Both the position numbers and the translations under genes were made by a program. The notes beneath the pieces were generated by a model. It had not been told where the DNA came from, did no database searches, and saw nothing but the letters and a program-made list of their open reading frames with translations. A stretch of 13,106 bases of DNA. It comes from Candidatus Zixiibacteriota bacterium (lineage in GTDB: Bacteria; SM23-81; DAOVCL01). This document shows, one piece after another, positions 6,781 to 13,106 of this stretch. Location of the stretch: NCBI GenBank assembly GCA_030670005.1, contig DAOVCL010000035.1:1-13106 (forward strand), written 5' to 3'. How positions within the stretch are numbered: the stretch's first letter is position 1; every line of letters starts with the position of its first letter.

Positions 6781-9414
6781 ATGAAGGGACTACCTACTTT
6801 ATTGTTTATGGTATTATTTGCACACCTATTCACACATCCACTTTTGGCTGAAAAAAAGATTTATACTACTAAGCGGGTTAGCTCTAATCCCCCGGTTATA
6901 GATGGCCTTCTGGATGATCCCGTCTGGGGAAGTGTCGAATGGGGAAGTGATTTCATCCAAAGAGAGCCTTACGAGGGGAAGGCTCCTTCTCAGAAAACGG
7001 CTTTTAAGATTTTATATGATGACGATAATCTTTATATAGCGGTCCGTGCCTATGATACCGAACCGGACAAAATTGTCCGGCGAATGTCAAGAAGAGACGG
7101 TTTTGCGGGTGATTGGGTGGAAATAAATATTGACAGTTATTTTGACCATCGCACGGCGTTTTCCTTCACCATAACCGCTACCGGTGTAAAAGGCGATGAA
7201 GCCATCTCTAATGATGGGGATAATTGGGATACCAGTTGGGATCCAGTCTGGTATGCTAAAACGGCAATTGATGAGCAGGGCTGGATGGCTGAGATGCGGA
7301 TTCCATTAAGCCAGCTTCGTTTTGGAAATAAGGAAGATCAAATTTGGGGGATTCAGTTTACACGAAGGTTATTCCGTAAGGATGAACGCTCCAATTGGCA
7401 GTTTATTTCCCGGGACGCACCGGGTTGGGTTCATTTATTTGGCGAATTGCATGGTATAAAGGGAATTAAACCACATCGTCAGATAGAACTGCTTCCATAT
7501 ACTGTCGGCAAACTGCAGCGGTTTGAGAAAGAGGAAGGTAACCCATTTGCCACTGGCCGCTCGAACAGCATTGCCGGGGGACTGGACGGAAAGATCGGCA
7601 TTACGAGCGATTTGACCCTGGATTTTACCGTGAATCCTGATTTTGGACAGGTGGAGGCAGATCCTTCAGAGGTCAACCTCACCGCTTTCGAAACCTTTCT
7701 CCAGGAGAAGAGACCATTTTTCATAGAAGGTAAAAATATCCTAAATTTCGTGATAACGGAAGGGGATAGCCCTTTCTCCAGGGATAATCTTTTTTATTCC
7801 CGGCGAATTGGCCGCTATCCTCACCATTATCCGGATACAGATGATGACGAATATATTGATATGCCGGAAAACACAACAATAATCGGTGCCTTTAAACTGA
7901 CAGGAAAGACAAAGAACGGTCTGTCAATAGGTATCCTTGAGGGCATTACAGCAGAAGAGAAAGCCGAAATTGAGTATTTAGGACAGCGCCGCCGCGAGAC
8001 GGTGGAGCCGCTCACCAATTACTTTGTCGGAAGGCTGCAGAAGGATTATAATAAGGGAAAAACTATAATCGGAGGTATGTTCACGGCTACAAACCGCAGT
8101 ATTACAGATCCAGACCTGAATTTCCTGCACCGTTCCGCTTATACCGGGGGGTTGGATTTTGATTACAGTTGTAATGATAGAACTTATTATTTCTCCACCA
8201 AGACAACGTTCAGCCATGTTCGGGGGAACTCTGAGGCAATTCTCGAGATTCAGAGGTCTCCATTAAGATACTTTCAGCGTCCCGATGCGGACTATGTTTC
8301 CGTGGACTCCACCCTGACTTCTCTTTCAGGACACGGCGGTACAATCAGAATCGGGAAAGGTAGCAAGGGGCACATCAGGTTCGATACTGGTGTTACATGG
8401 CACTCACCGGGACTTGAATTAAACGATGTGGGCTACCTGCGCAGTGCAGACGTAATCATGGAGTGGATATGGTTTGGCTACAGAATCTGGGAACCTTTCA
8501 GTGTTTTCCGCAATTTTAATATAAACCTAACCCAGTGGAGAGGTTGGGATTTCGGTTATGAAAACACCTTCGACGGGGGAAATGTAAATCTACATGGGCA
8601 GTGCAAAAACAACTGGGGTTTCGGAACCGGAATAAATATCGAGGGGGAATCCATTTCAAACAGTGCGCTGCGCGGCGGTCCCTCTTTAAGATGCCCCGGG
8701 GGCTGGAGTAACTGGTTTAATTTTAATTCTGATCACAGGAAAAAAATCAGTTTTAATTTTGGGGGTTTCAATTACTGGGGTAAAAATAGCACTTCCAGAT
8801 CAAAGAATTTCTGGGGTGGTGGTACATACCGTCCAAGCAATGCCCTGACCGTATCCGTTTATCCCTCTATCAATATAAGGAAACAAAAAATGCAGTATGT
8901 ATCGACCGAAGATTATGGTGCGGAAGAACGTTATATTTTTGCCAAGATAGATCAAAAAACGGTTTACGGTTCTTTCCGATTGAATTACAGCATAACTCCC
9001 AATCTCTCAATCCAATATTACGGACAGCCGTTTGTTTCCGCAGGTGAATATTCCCATTTCAAACGCATCACTGATCCAAGGGCGAGCGAGTTTGAAAATC
9101 GCTTTCATACGTTTACCGGCAATGAAATAAGTTATGATTCGGATGAGGAGGAGTATAACATAGATGAAGATCTTAATGAAGAGATAGATTACAGCATTGG
9201 GAATCCGGATTTTAATTTCCGGGAGTTCTATTCGAATCTTGTAATTCGGTGGGAGTATATCCCCGGTTCGACATTGTATCTTGTCTGGTCACAGGGAAGA
9301 ACTGACTGCGTATCAACAGGTGACTTTTCTTTCAAAAACGATATGCGGGATTTGTTTGATGTCTATCCTCACAATGTATTCCTGATAAAGTTAAGTTACT
9401 GGTTTTCGTGGTAA
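6781..9414 (+). CDS. Outer-membrane protein with CBM9-like and DUF5916 domains
   Basis: The 877-residue product starts with a signal peptide (hydrophobic 4-22, likely cleavage after LLA at 23). A carbohydrate-binding family 9-like beta-sandwich follows (about 37-225: VIDGLLDDPVWG, LYDDDNLYIAVRAYD, WMAEMRIPLSQLRFG). The rest fits a DUF5916 beta-barrel, with the hallmark run from VNPDFGQVEADPSEVNL into EKRPFFIEG at about 284-318 and many alternating, aromatic-rich strands. The chain ends in SYWFSW, like an outer-membrane beta signal. Two very acidic stretches (about 350-360 and 781-806) probably lie in surface loops and could bind cations. The start has AAGGAA (6769-6774) six bases upstream. 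The substrate is unknown; a role in binding or taking up glycans is only suggested by the N-terminal domain. It is monocistronic, between two repeat-rich spacers, and has CGN-type arginine codons unlike the hyp genes. Confidence 0.88.
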   Translation: MKGLPTLLFMVLFAHLFTHPLLAEKKIYTTKRVSSNPPVIDGLLDDPVWGSVEWGSDFIQREPYEGKAPSQKTAFKILYDDDNLYIAVRAYDTEPDKIVRRMSRRDGFAGDWVEINIDSYFDHRTAFSFTITATGVKGDEAISNDGDNWDTSWDPVWYAKTAIDEQGWMAEMRIPLSQLRFGNKEDQIWGIQFTRRLFRKDERSNWQFISRDAPGWVHLFGELHGIKGIKPHRQIELLPYTVGKLQRFEKEEGNPFATGRSNSIAGGLDGKIGITSDLTLDFTVNPDFGQVEADPSEVNLTAFETFLQEKRPFFIEGKNILNFVITEGDSPFSRDNLFYSRRIGRYPHHYPDTDDDEYIDMPENTTIIGAFKLTGKTKNGLSIGILEGITAEEKAEIEYLGQRRRETVEPLTNYFVGRLQKDYNKGKTIIGGMFTATNRSITDPDLNFLHRSAYTGGLDFDYSCNDRTYYFSTKTTFSHVRGNSEAILEIQRSPLRYFQRPDADYVSVDSTLTSLSGHGGTIRIGKGSKGHIRFDTGVTWHSPGLELNDVGYLRSADVIMEWIWFGYRIWEPFSVFRNFNINLTQWRGWDFGYENTFDGGNVNLHGQCKNNWGFGTGINIEGESISNSALRGGPSLRCPGGWSNWFNFNSDHRKKISFNFGGFNYWGKNSTSRSKNFWGGGTYRPSNALTVSVYPSINIRKQKMQYVSTEDYGAEERYIFAKIDQKTVYGSFRLNYSITPNLSIQYYGQPFVSAGEYSHFKRITDPRASEFENRFHTFTGNEISYDSDEEEYNIDEDLNEEIDYSIGNPDFNFREFYSNLVIRWEYIPGSTLYLVWSQGRTDCVSTGDFSFKNDMRDLFDVYPHNVFLIKLSYWFSW

Positions 9415-9493
9415 AATGCATTGCTGGCAAAGCTTTGTGAATCAGGAAAAGAAAGAGATAAGGTTTTCATTCCACATTTAGCACAACCCTTTT

Positions 9494-9570
9494 CCATTGA
9501 GTTCAATACCGAATCCAATTTCTTATCCTGTTGTCTCCGTTTTGCCACCTTAGCAAGAGCTTAGCTCCCT
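9494..9570 (+). repeat. 77-bp direct repeat, left copy (flanks ABC operon)
   Basis: This stretch, starting CCATTGAGTTCAAT and ending in CTTAGCTCCCT, matches 12240-12316 in the same orientation with nine differences by hand alignment, about 88% identity. The pair brackets the ABC transporter operon. Confidence 0.85.
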
Positions 9571-9757
9571 TCAGTTGTTACTACCAAGGTCACTAAATAG
9601 TTTACATTTTCCCTGTCATTCCGAGTGGAGCGAAGCGGAATCGAGGAATCTGTTTCAGGCACAATCAGATTTCTCCGCTCACTTCGTTCGGTCGAAATGA
9701 CACATGGAAGTAAACAATTTGATGCTCTCCGTAGTAACTTCTCCTTAGGACGGTAGA
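9559..9757. mobile_element. MITE-like imperfect inverted repeat
   Basis: The core (9614-9702) opens with TGTCATTCCGAGTGGAGCGA and closes with GGTCGAAATGACA, a type of dyad common between genes in many bacterial genomes. Complementarity continues outward through TAGTTTAC/GTAAAC and GTTACTAC/GTAGTAAC (9731-9738), giving arms of about 85 bases with mismatches around a short centre near 9652-9664. No transposase is encoded, so it would be a non-autonomous element or a large hairpin repeat. Exact ends are uncertain. Confidence 0.6.
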
Positions 9758-9791
9758 TAGGAAATTGGGGGGACACCTCCCATTTTTCCTG

Positions 9792-9820
9792 TTGACCTAT
9801 CTTTCGCTCTTTGCTATACT
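9792..9820 (+). promoter_or_regulatory. Sigma-70 type promoter of the ABC transporter operon
   Basis: TTGACC (9792-9797) and TATACT (9815-9820) are 17 bases apart. Transcription would start near 9827 and give an untranslated leader of about 150 bases before the ATPase gene, long enough to hold regulatory structure. Confidence 0.7.
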
Positions 9821-9842
9821 CTTCCCTGGGCCAAGGAGATCC

Positions 9843-9869
9843 ATGATTATGGGGATGGCTAATGGCTGA
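9843..9869 (+). promoter_or_regulatory. Possible leader peptide reading frame (8 residues)
   Basis: ATG at 9843 is preceded by AAGGAG (9833-9838) at a spacing of four bases and opens a frame MIMGMANG ending in TGA at 9867-9869. It lies just after the predicted transcription start and overlaps the left arm of a weak stem (GATGG 9854-9858 with CCATC 9871-9875). Such a frame can sense ribosome stalling upstream of antibiotic-exporter genes. Here the role is inference. Confidence 0.4.
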
Positions 9870-9893
9870 ACCATCAATTCCCCTGCTCTAACC

Positions 9894-9916
9894 GTGGCAG
9901 ACTGGGGTTCTGCCAC
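9894..9916 (+). promoter_or_regulatory. Stem-loop in the leader of the ABC operon
   Basis: GTGGCAGA (9894-9901) and TCTGCCAC (9909-9916) form a perfect 8-bp stem with loop CTGGGGT. CTCAGTTTTCC follows, a short T-tract that could make it a weak terminator or attenuator. The loop GGGG could pair with CCCC at 9880-9883, offering an alternative fold. Confidence 0.5.
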
Positions 9917-9975
9917 CTCAGTTTTCCTATGAGTCACATTGACCTCAGGATCAGTTAGGAATAAGGTTGGGTGTA

Positions 9976-10698
9976 ATGGATGTAGAGATTCAAGGTCTCA
10001 CGAAAAAGTATATAACCTTGACAGCCCTGCGGAATGTCAGCTTGAATGTTGCCAGAGGTGAATCGGTTGGCCTCATCGGGTCTAACGGGGCCGGCAAGAC
10101 CACCCTATTGCACATCCTGATGGGATTTATTTCCTACGATGAGGGCATGGTGAAAATCCTGGGCAAATCGTCTGCCCATATCGATGCTGCCACGAAAGAA
10201 AAAATCGGATTTGTCGCCGAGGAAATAAGCCTGTTGCCCTGGGCCACGCTGCTGGATACAGCCGGTCTTTACAGAAATCTTTACAGCCAATGGGATGAGG
10301 ATATGCTTGCCCGTCTCATTGAGGAATGGGAGATTGTCGCCGACAAGCGCATGCGATCTTTGTCCAAAGGCCAGAGACGTTTGGCCGAAATGGCCCTCTG
10401 CTTCAGTTGCTGCCCCGCCATATTGCTTCTCGATGAGCCGTTCCTCGGCCTTGACGCAGTGATGCGCATCAAGGTTTTGAGCGTAATGAGGGAGATGAAT
10501 TCCCAATATGGGACGACGATCTTCTACTCCTCGCACATCCTCTCCGACATAGAGAAGATTGCCAACCGAGTTATTATAATTCGCCAAGGTGAAATCTGTC
10601 TCGATGAGCGGATCAGCAAGCTAAGATCATCTGTGGAAAAAACATTTGTCAAGTATTATGGCTTATCAACGGAAGAAAGGGCCTTATCAGGAGAGTGA
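9976..10698 (+). CDS. ABC transporter ATP-binding protein (ABC-2 exporter type)
   Basis: This is the ATPase of an ABC-2 type transporter, expected to act as a dimer under the two membrane proteins encoded next. In the 240-residue product I see Walker A GSNGAGKTT (35-43), signature LSKGQ (129-133), Walker B ILLLDEP (149-155, catalytic Glu154) and the switch His187 in SSH. The Q-loop position holds Glu82 (GFVAEE) instead of Gln, which is seen in YtrB/BcrA-like ATPases. The segment LYRNLYSQWDED also resembles that group. I chose ATG 9976 because AATAAGG lies nine bases upstream; a TTG at 9967 would add three residues. The 3' end is three bases from the next start. No GntR-type regulator, common beside YtrB-like genes, is present. 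The substrate is unknown. Confidence 0.9.
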   Translation: MDVEIQGLTKKYITLTALRNVSLNVARGESVGLIGSNGAGKTTLLHILMGFISYDEGMVKILGKSSAHIDAATKEKIGFVAEEISLLPWATLLDTAGLYRNLYSQWDEDMLARLIEEWEIVADKRMRSLSKGQRRLAEMALCFSCCPAILLLDEPFLGLDAVMRIKVLSVMREMNSQYGTTIFYSSHILSDIEKIANRVIIIRQGEICLDERISKLRSSVEKTFVKYYGLSTEERALSGE

Positions 10699-10701
10699 AT
10701 A

Positions 10702-11571
10702 GTGGGCCAAAGACGCACAAAGAATTTATCCCTATCGCTGGTCTGGTTTTTCCTGAAAACATTTCTTTTTAATCCCCTAAACAACCCCATATTTGTTGTA
10801 ATTATCATCTTTATCATTTTCTTCTGTCTGGGAAGAAGCCTGGATAAATACCATGTTGCGCTGATACTCTATCTCGCTATACTGGGCCATTATTTCATAG
10901 GGAATATGTTCAAAGATTCCGTGAATGCTAAAGAGGAAACTTCGAAAGTGCCGATTATGCGGTATTTCCAGGCCCTGCCAATCTCTGGTCGAAAGATATA
11001 TTTTTCCTATCTACTATCCACTGCCATCTATGTTTTATCGACCTATGTTTTGATCGGTTTTCTGCTGATGGAATTGATGAGACTGCCAGACTTGAAGAAC
11101 ATACAATTCATTAAGTCCGTGACCTCCGACGGTGACACCATCACCACCCTGACGGGATTTGGGCTTACTGAGCGGGGAATACCCCAGTTTGTCTCTATAG
11201 ACTTGAAAAAGTCACTGCTATTCGATCCAATTTCCAAGATCGGTGGAGGATATATTTGGCTTACGCTGTGCTATATCCTGGCTTTTATCTATATATCCGT
11301 CTTTCAGGTCTTTAAGCAGTTTAATCCGACATCCCGCTCCTATTTGGTTAAGCTCTTTCATCGACTGCCCTTGGGGATATACCTCCTTCTGGGGTTAGCC
11401 TTTGCTACTGAACTGATCCTCTCCCAAAAGGAGATTGGCATCTGTACAGGCTTTGTTCTGCGACATTTAGATCTTATGATATCTCTGTCTCTTGTCATTA
11501 TCGTTGGCACATCCCTTTCCATCGTCCTGATGTCAAGATCCATCTTGAGTGAACTTAAGGTCATTGACTGA
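10702..11571 (+). CDS. ABC-2 type transporter membrane protein, subunit 1 (putative)
   Basis: The 289-residue product is an integral membrane protein with about six predicted helices (29-44, 51-68, 101-124, 184-204, 224-241 and 258-277). A larger extracytoplasmic loop or amphipathic stretch lies between helices 3 and 4 (about 125-180). Before helix 3 it has RYFQALPISGRKIY (87-100), the LP(I/V)-x-x-RK pattern typical of ABC-2 permeases where they contact the ATPase. The start is GTG at 10702, with AGGAG (10689-10693) eight bases upstream, three bases after the ATPase gene. It shares a one-base stop/start overlap (TGATG) with the next gene. The family is assigned from topology, motif and context, not from strong sequence identity. 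Its arginine codons include no AGG by my count. Confidence 0.75.
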   Translation: MGQRRTKNLSLSLVWFFLKTFLFNPLNNPIFVVIIIFIIFFCLGRSLDKYHVALILYLAILGHYFIGNMFKDSVNAKEETSKVPIMRYFQALPISGRKIYFSYLLSTAIYVLSTYVLIGFLLMELMRLPDLKNIQFIKSVTSDGDTITTLTGFGLTERGIPQFVSIDLKKSLLFDPISKIGGGYIWLTLCYILAFIYISVFQVFKQFNPTSRSYLVKLFHRLPLGIYLLLGLAFATELILSQKEIGICTGFVLRHLDLMISLSLVIIVGTSLSIVLMSRSILSELKVID

Positions 11572-12212
11572 TGACTCTATGGCTTGGTAGATATTCCCGG
11601 CTTCTCATTCTTAACGTTAGGTTGTTCCTGCAGAGCTTTAAGCTCGATGCCGGGATGATTTTGGTTGGTTTGGTGTATGTATTTGGCGGACGGGCTGAGT
11701 TCAATTTGACGGTGAGCAAGGGACTATTCCTGCTTGTTGGATTTCTCTTCACGGCCCTGATGGAATCACAGATAATCAAAGGTAATGCCGCAAACCTCGT
11801 GTTTTACCTGAGATTACCCATTAATCGGAAGAGGGCACTGGCGTTGTTTTACGCTGCCTTAATACTCCCGCTTCTTGCCGCGTTCACTGTAGTTTTTCTC
11901 TTATTTCGGATCATTTTCCCCTCGATGAACTTGCCATTGGAATCCTCTATCTTGACCCAACGTTATTTCCAAGTGATTTTTGCCTTCCTTTTCATTAAAT
12001 CGTTTGCCATCAACAGTATGATAGCGATGAGCATTCACTTTGGCTTGATCGCCGTTTATTTTATCGTATTGGGTGGAGTGCTATTTGTAATTTCAATTTT
12101 GCAGGAATTCCTTATGCCCCTTTTCGTTATCACCAACTTCACATTTGTGTGGCTGTTTGTGCTTTCCACTTACCTGATTAGTTTTATCGCCGTCAAGAAA
12201 ATTAGGCTGTGA
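11571..12212 (+). CDS. ABC-2 type transporter membrane protein, subunit 2 (putative)
   Basis: The 213-residue product has about six hydrophobic segments (27-40, 49-66, 92-116, 132-150, 153-177 and 184-208). It repeats the coupling-type motif of its neighbour, with FYLRLPINRKRALALFY (78-94) against RYFQALPISGRKIYFSYL. The two proteins are therefore probably distant paralogues that pair to form the translocation pore, with two copies of the ATPase. Its ATG overlaps the stop of subunit 1 by one base, so translation is coupled. It is the last gene of the operon. It is short for an ABC-2 permease, but no truncation is evident: the chain ends in a helix followed by the basic tail KKIRL. Confidence 0.72.
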   Translation: MTLWLGRYSRLLILNVRLFLQSFKLDAGMILVGLVYVFGGRAEFNLTVSKGLFLLVGFLFTALMESQIIKGNAANLVFYLRLPINRKRALALFYAALILPLLAAFTVVFLLFRIIFPSMNLPLESSILTQRYFQVIFAFLFIKSFAINSMIAMSIHFGLIAVYFIVLGGVLFVISILQEFLMPLFVITNFTFVWLFVLSTYLISFIAVKKIRL

Positions 12213-12239
12213 ACGACCCATACCATCGCAACTCTTTTT

Positions 12240-12316
12240 CCATTGAGTTCAATGCCGAATCCAATTTCTTATCCCACTGTCTCTGTCTTGCCACCTAAGC
12301 AAGAACTTAGCTGCCT
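12240..12316 (+). repeat. 77-bp direct repeat, right copy (flanks ABC operon)
   Basis: It is the partner of 9494-9570, in the same orientation, 28 bases after the last gene of the ABC operon. It differs at nine of 77 positions, mostly transitions, so the copies are not recent. Confidence 0.85.
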
Positions 12317-12332
12317 GTGGCAGGGCCTTTTT
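12311..12332 (+). terminator. Possible weak terminator after the ABC operon
   Basis: CTGCC-TGT-GGCAG (12311-12323) is followed after GGCC by five T (12328-12332). The stem is only five base pairs and lies about 100 bases after the operon, so it is a weak candidate. Confidence 0.35.
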
Positions 12333-12397
12333 GACAGGATAACAGGATTTTTGTACATCCTCTCCATCCTGTCTATTATTATAACCCCCATTCAAGA

Positions 12398-12423
12398 GCT
12401 GTCAGGAGGTAACTCCTGACAGC
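12398..12423. repeat. Perfect 11-bp hairpin with GUAA tetraloop
   Basis: GCTGTCAGGAG and CTCCTGACAGC are exact complements around GTAA, a GNRA-type tetraloop if transcribed from the plus strand. ACACTTTT follows. It could be a terminator or a structured RNA element; no further copy is seen in the window. Confidence 0.7.
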
Positions 12424-12586
12424 ACACTTTTGAGCGACATCAGGCTTGCCCGAGGCTCCGCCCAGGGGAGATGTCTCCCCCATTCCAGCTTCTCGTGAAT
12501 GATGCCATACACAAGTAACAGAGGAGGTGAATTTTATTTATCCCGATCATCCTGTCAATCCTGTCTAAAAATGGAAGTTCTTCTAT

Positions 12587-12637
12587 TTCGAACTTAGCTC
12601 CCTACGGTCGCTAACTTCTTCTTAGGACGGTAGATAG
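12587..12637. repeat. Dispersed intergenic repeat, copy 2
   Basis: 12587-12626 matches 6457-6496 with three differences. The right part, 12612-12637, matches 9735-9760 with one difference (TAACTTCT, then TTAGGACGGTAGATAG). All three copies are intergenic. Confidence 0.75.
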
Positions 12638-12693
12638 AAACGTCCATAAAATTAAAAGTTGATAGAGGGAAGCACCCCAAATAGAGTGGTTGA

Positions 12694-12798
12694 AAAGGGG
12701 TCACATCTTTATTTTTGATTTTTTACAAGTGAAAGACTGGTTGATGCTTATTATAACTTAAGATGTCGGAAAGTCGAGAGTAAAGATATGACCCCTTT
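12694..12798 (+). mobile_element. 105-bp hairpin element with 31-base arms (MITE-like)
   Basis: The arms 12694-12724 and 12768-12798 begin and end as AAAGGGGTCA and TGACCCCTTT. The outer 18 bases match with a single mismatch (C at 12704). The inner 13 positions differ only by changes that become G-U pairs in plus-strand RNA, six in all. The loop is 43 bases. There is no transposase; it may be a non-autonomous element or a structured RNA. Confidence 0.65.
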
Positions 12799-12852
12799 CT
12801 TATCAGACATTAAATTTGCATAGTGCAAGAATGAGGGATTGAATTTAGTTGC

Positions 12853-13106
12853 CTACTCTCCCCCTTGGGAGAGGATGCGGAAGAGCTTCTTAGCCAAAGG
12901 GGGATCTATTACCTGGAGGGTGACATACTCCTGCATAGCCTTCTCCCTTAGGCCCAACATAAGAAAAGTTAAGGCTCTGCTGTAATGTGCATCCCCATTT
13001 AATGGATCTTCCCTTAACGCCTCCTCAAACTCCTGGCTTGCCTCCCAGTAGAGCTTCCGATTAAACAGGGAGAATCCCCTCCTCAGATGGGGGTTCCTAC
13101 TCCTCA
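12853..13106 (-). CDS. TPR-repeat protein (C-terminal part, start beyond the right edge)
   Basis: 84 codons plus a partial one are visible, ending in TAG (12855-12853). The reading frame is open to the right edge. The segment LYWEASQEFEEALREDPLNGDAHYSRALTFLMLGLREKAMQEYVTL fits tetratricopeptide repeats, helical pairs used for protein-protein contacts: the pattern A..EFEEAL..DP.N..AHY.RAL...LG....A is clear. Further right it reads NPHLRRGFSLFNRK, the end of another repeat. Arginine codons are mostly AGG, as in the hyp genes and unlike the ABC and DUF5916 genes. Its partner and role cannot be told from this fragment. Confidence 0.8.
   Translation of the reverse strand, partial: RSRNPHLRRGFSLFNRKLYWEASQEFEEALREDPLNGDAHYSRALTFLMLGLREKAMQEYVTLQVIDPPLAKKLFRILSQGGE

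Larger units (their letters stand above)
9415..9975. other. Spacer of 561 bases: repeats, then promoter and leader of the ABC operon
   Basis: The left two thirds hold repeats (9494-9570 and 9559-9757). The right third (9792-9975) holds a promoter, a short leader reading frame and a stem-loop, listed separately. I see no real gene; a minus-strand frame at 9561-9776 is an artefact of the inverted repeat. A perfect 10-base palindrome CAAAGCTTTG lies near 9428 with no T-tract. Confidence 0.75.
12213..12852. other. Spacer of 640 bases with several unrelated repeats and hairpins
   Basis: I see no coding region. In order it holds a 77-bp repeat copy, a weak terminator-like hairpin, inverted copies of an ACAGGAT/ATCCTGT motif (12333-12349 and 12549-12567, with a nearer partner at 12357-12373), a GUAA-loop hairpin, a small hairpin GGGGAGA-TG-TCTCCCC (12465-12480), the second copy of the 40-bp dispersed repeat, and a 105-bp hairpin element at the right. 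Confidence 0.75.

Noticed and set aside
9561..9776. A 71-residue minus-strand frame with ISTERSERRNL.
   Set aside because: It is translation of the MITE-like inverted repeat, a well-known source of false genes.
6457..12798. Possible CRISPR array because of many repeats.
   Set aside because: The repeats are few, of different kinds and irregularly spaced, with no regular spacers and no cas genes.

Overview
The window suggests a Gram-negative bacterium, probably from a poorly cultured lineage. The grounds are an outer-membrane beta-barrel protein with a signal peptide, intergenic spacers full of dyad repeats, and an arginine codon habit dominated by AGG in part of the genes. I cannot name the phylum from sequence alone.

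Layout. (1) 1-509, minus strand: the redox-sensing repressor Rex, cut at the left edge, with a TTG start. Its promoter has a perfect 18-bp Rex operator over the predicted transcription start (522-539), so rex is very likely autoregulated by the NADH/NAD+ ratio. (2) 636-6049, plus strand: a tightly overlapping operon, hypF-hypC-hypD-hypE, followed by a VanZ-like membrane protein and two small DUF2007-like proteins. HypF, C, D and E make and deliver the Fe(CN)2CO part of the [NiFe]-hydrogenase active site. HypF carbamoylates the C-terminal Cys of HypE, HypE dehydrates it to a thiocyanate, and HypC/HypD assemble the Fe(CN)2CO unit. No hydrogenase subunits and no hypA/hypB are in view. (3) 6050-6780: a gene-free spacer with a run of consecutive hairpins, two of them long perfect palindromes. 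(4) 6781-9414, plus: a large secreted or outer-membrane protein with an N-terminal CBM9-like domain and a DUF5916-type barrel. (5) 9415-9975: a repeat-rich spacer with a MITE-like inverted repeat, then a good sigma-70 promoter, a 9-codon leader reading frame (stop included) with its own Shine-Dalgarno, and a stem-loop. (6) 9976-12212, plus: an ABC-2 type transporter operon, one ATPase and two six-helix membrane proteins. (7) 12213-12852: another repeat-rich spacer, including a second copy of the 77-bp repeat found left of the transporter and a 105-bp hairpin element. (8) 12853-13106, minus: the C-terminal end of a TPR protein.

Genes 1-6049 and the TPR fragment at the right end share AGG-rich arginine codons. 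The genes between 6781 and 12212 use mostly CGN and AGA. With the repeats in all three spacers, this suggests that the middle 6.8 kb is accessory DNA between older genes. The most interesting points are the Rex operator beside the hyp operon, the possible leader-peptide control of the ABC transporter, and the unusual density of perfect hairpins in the spacers.
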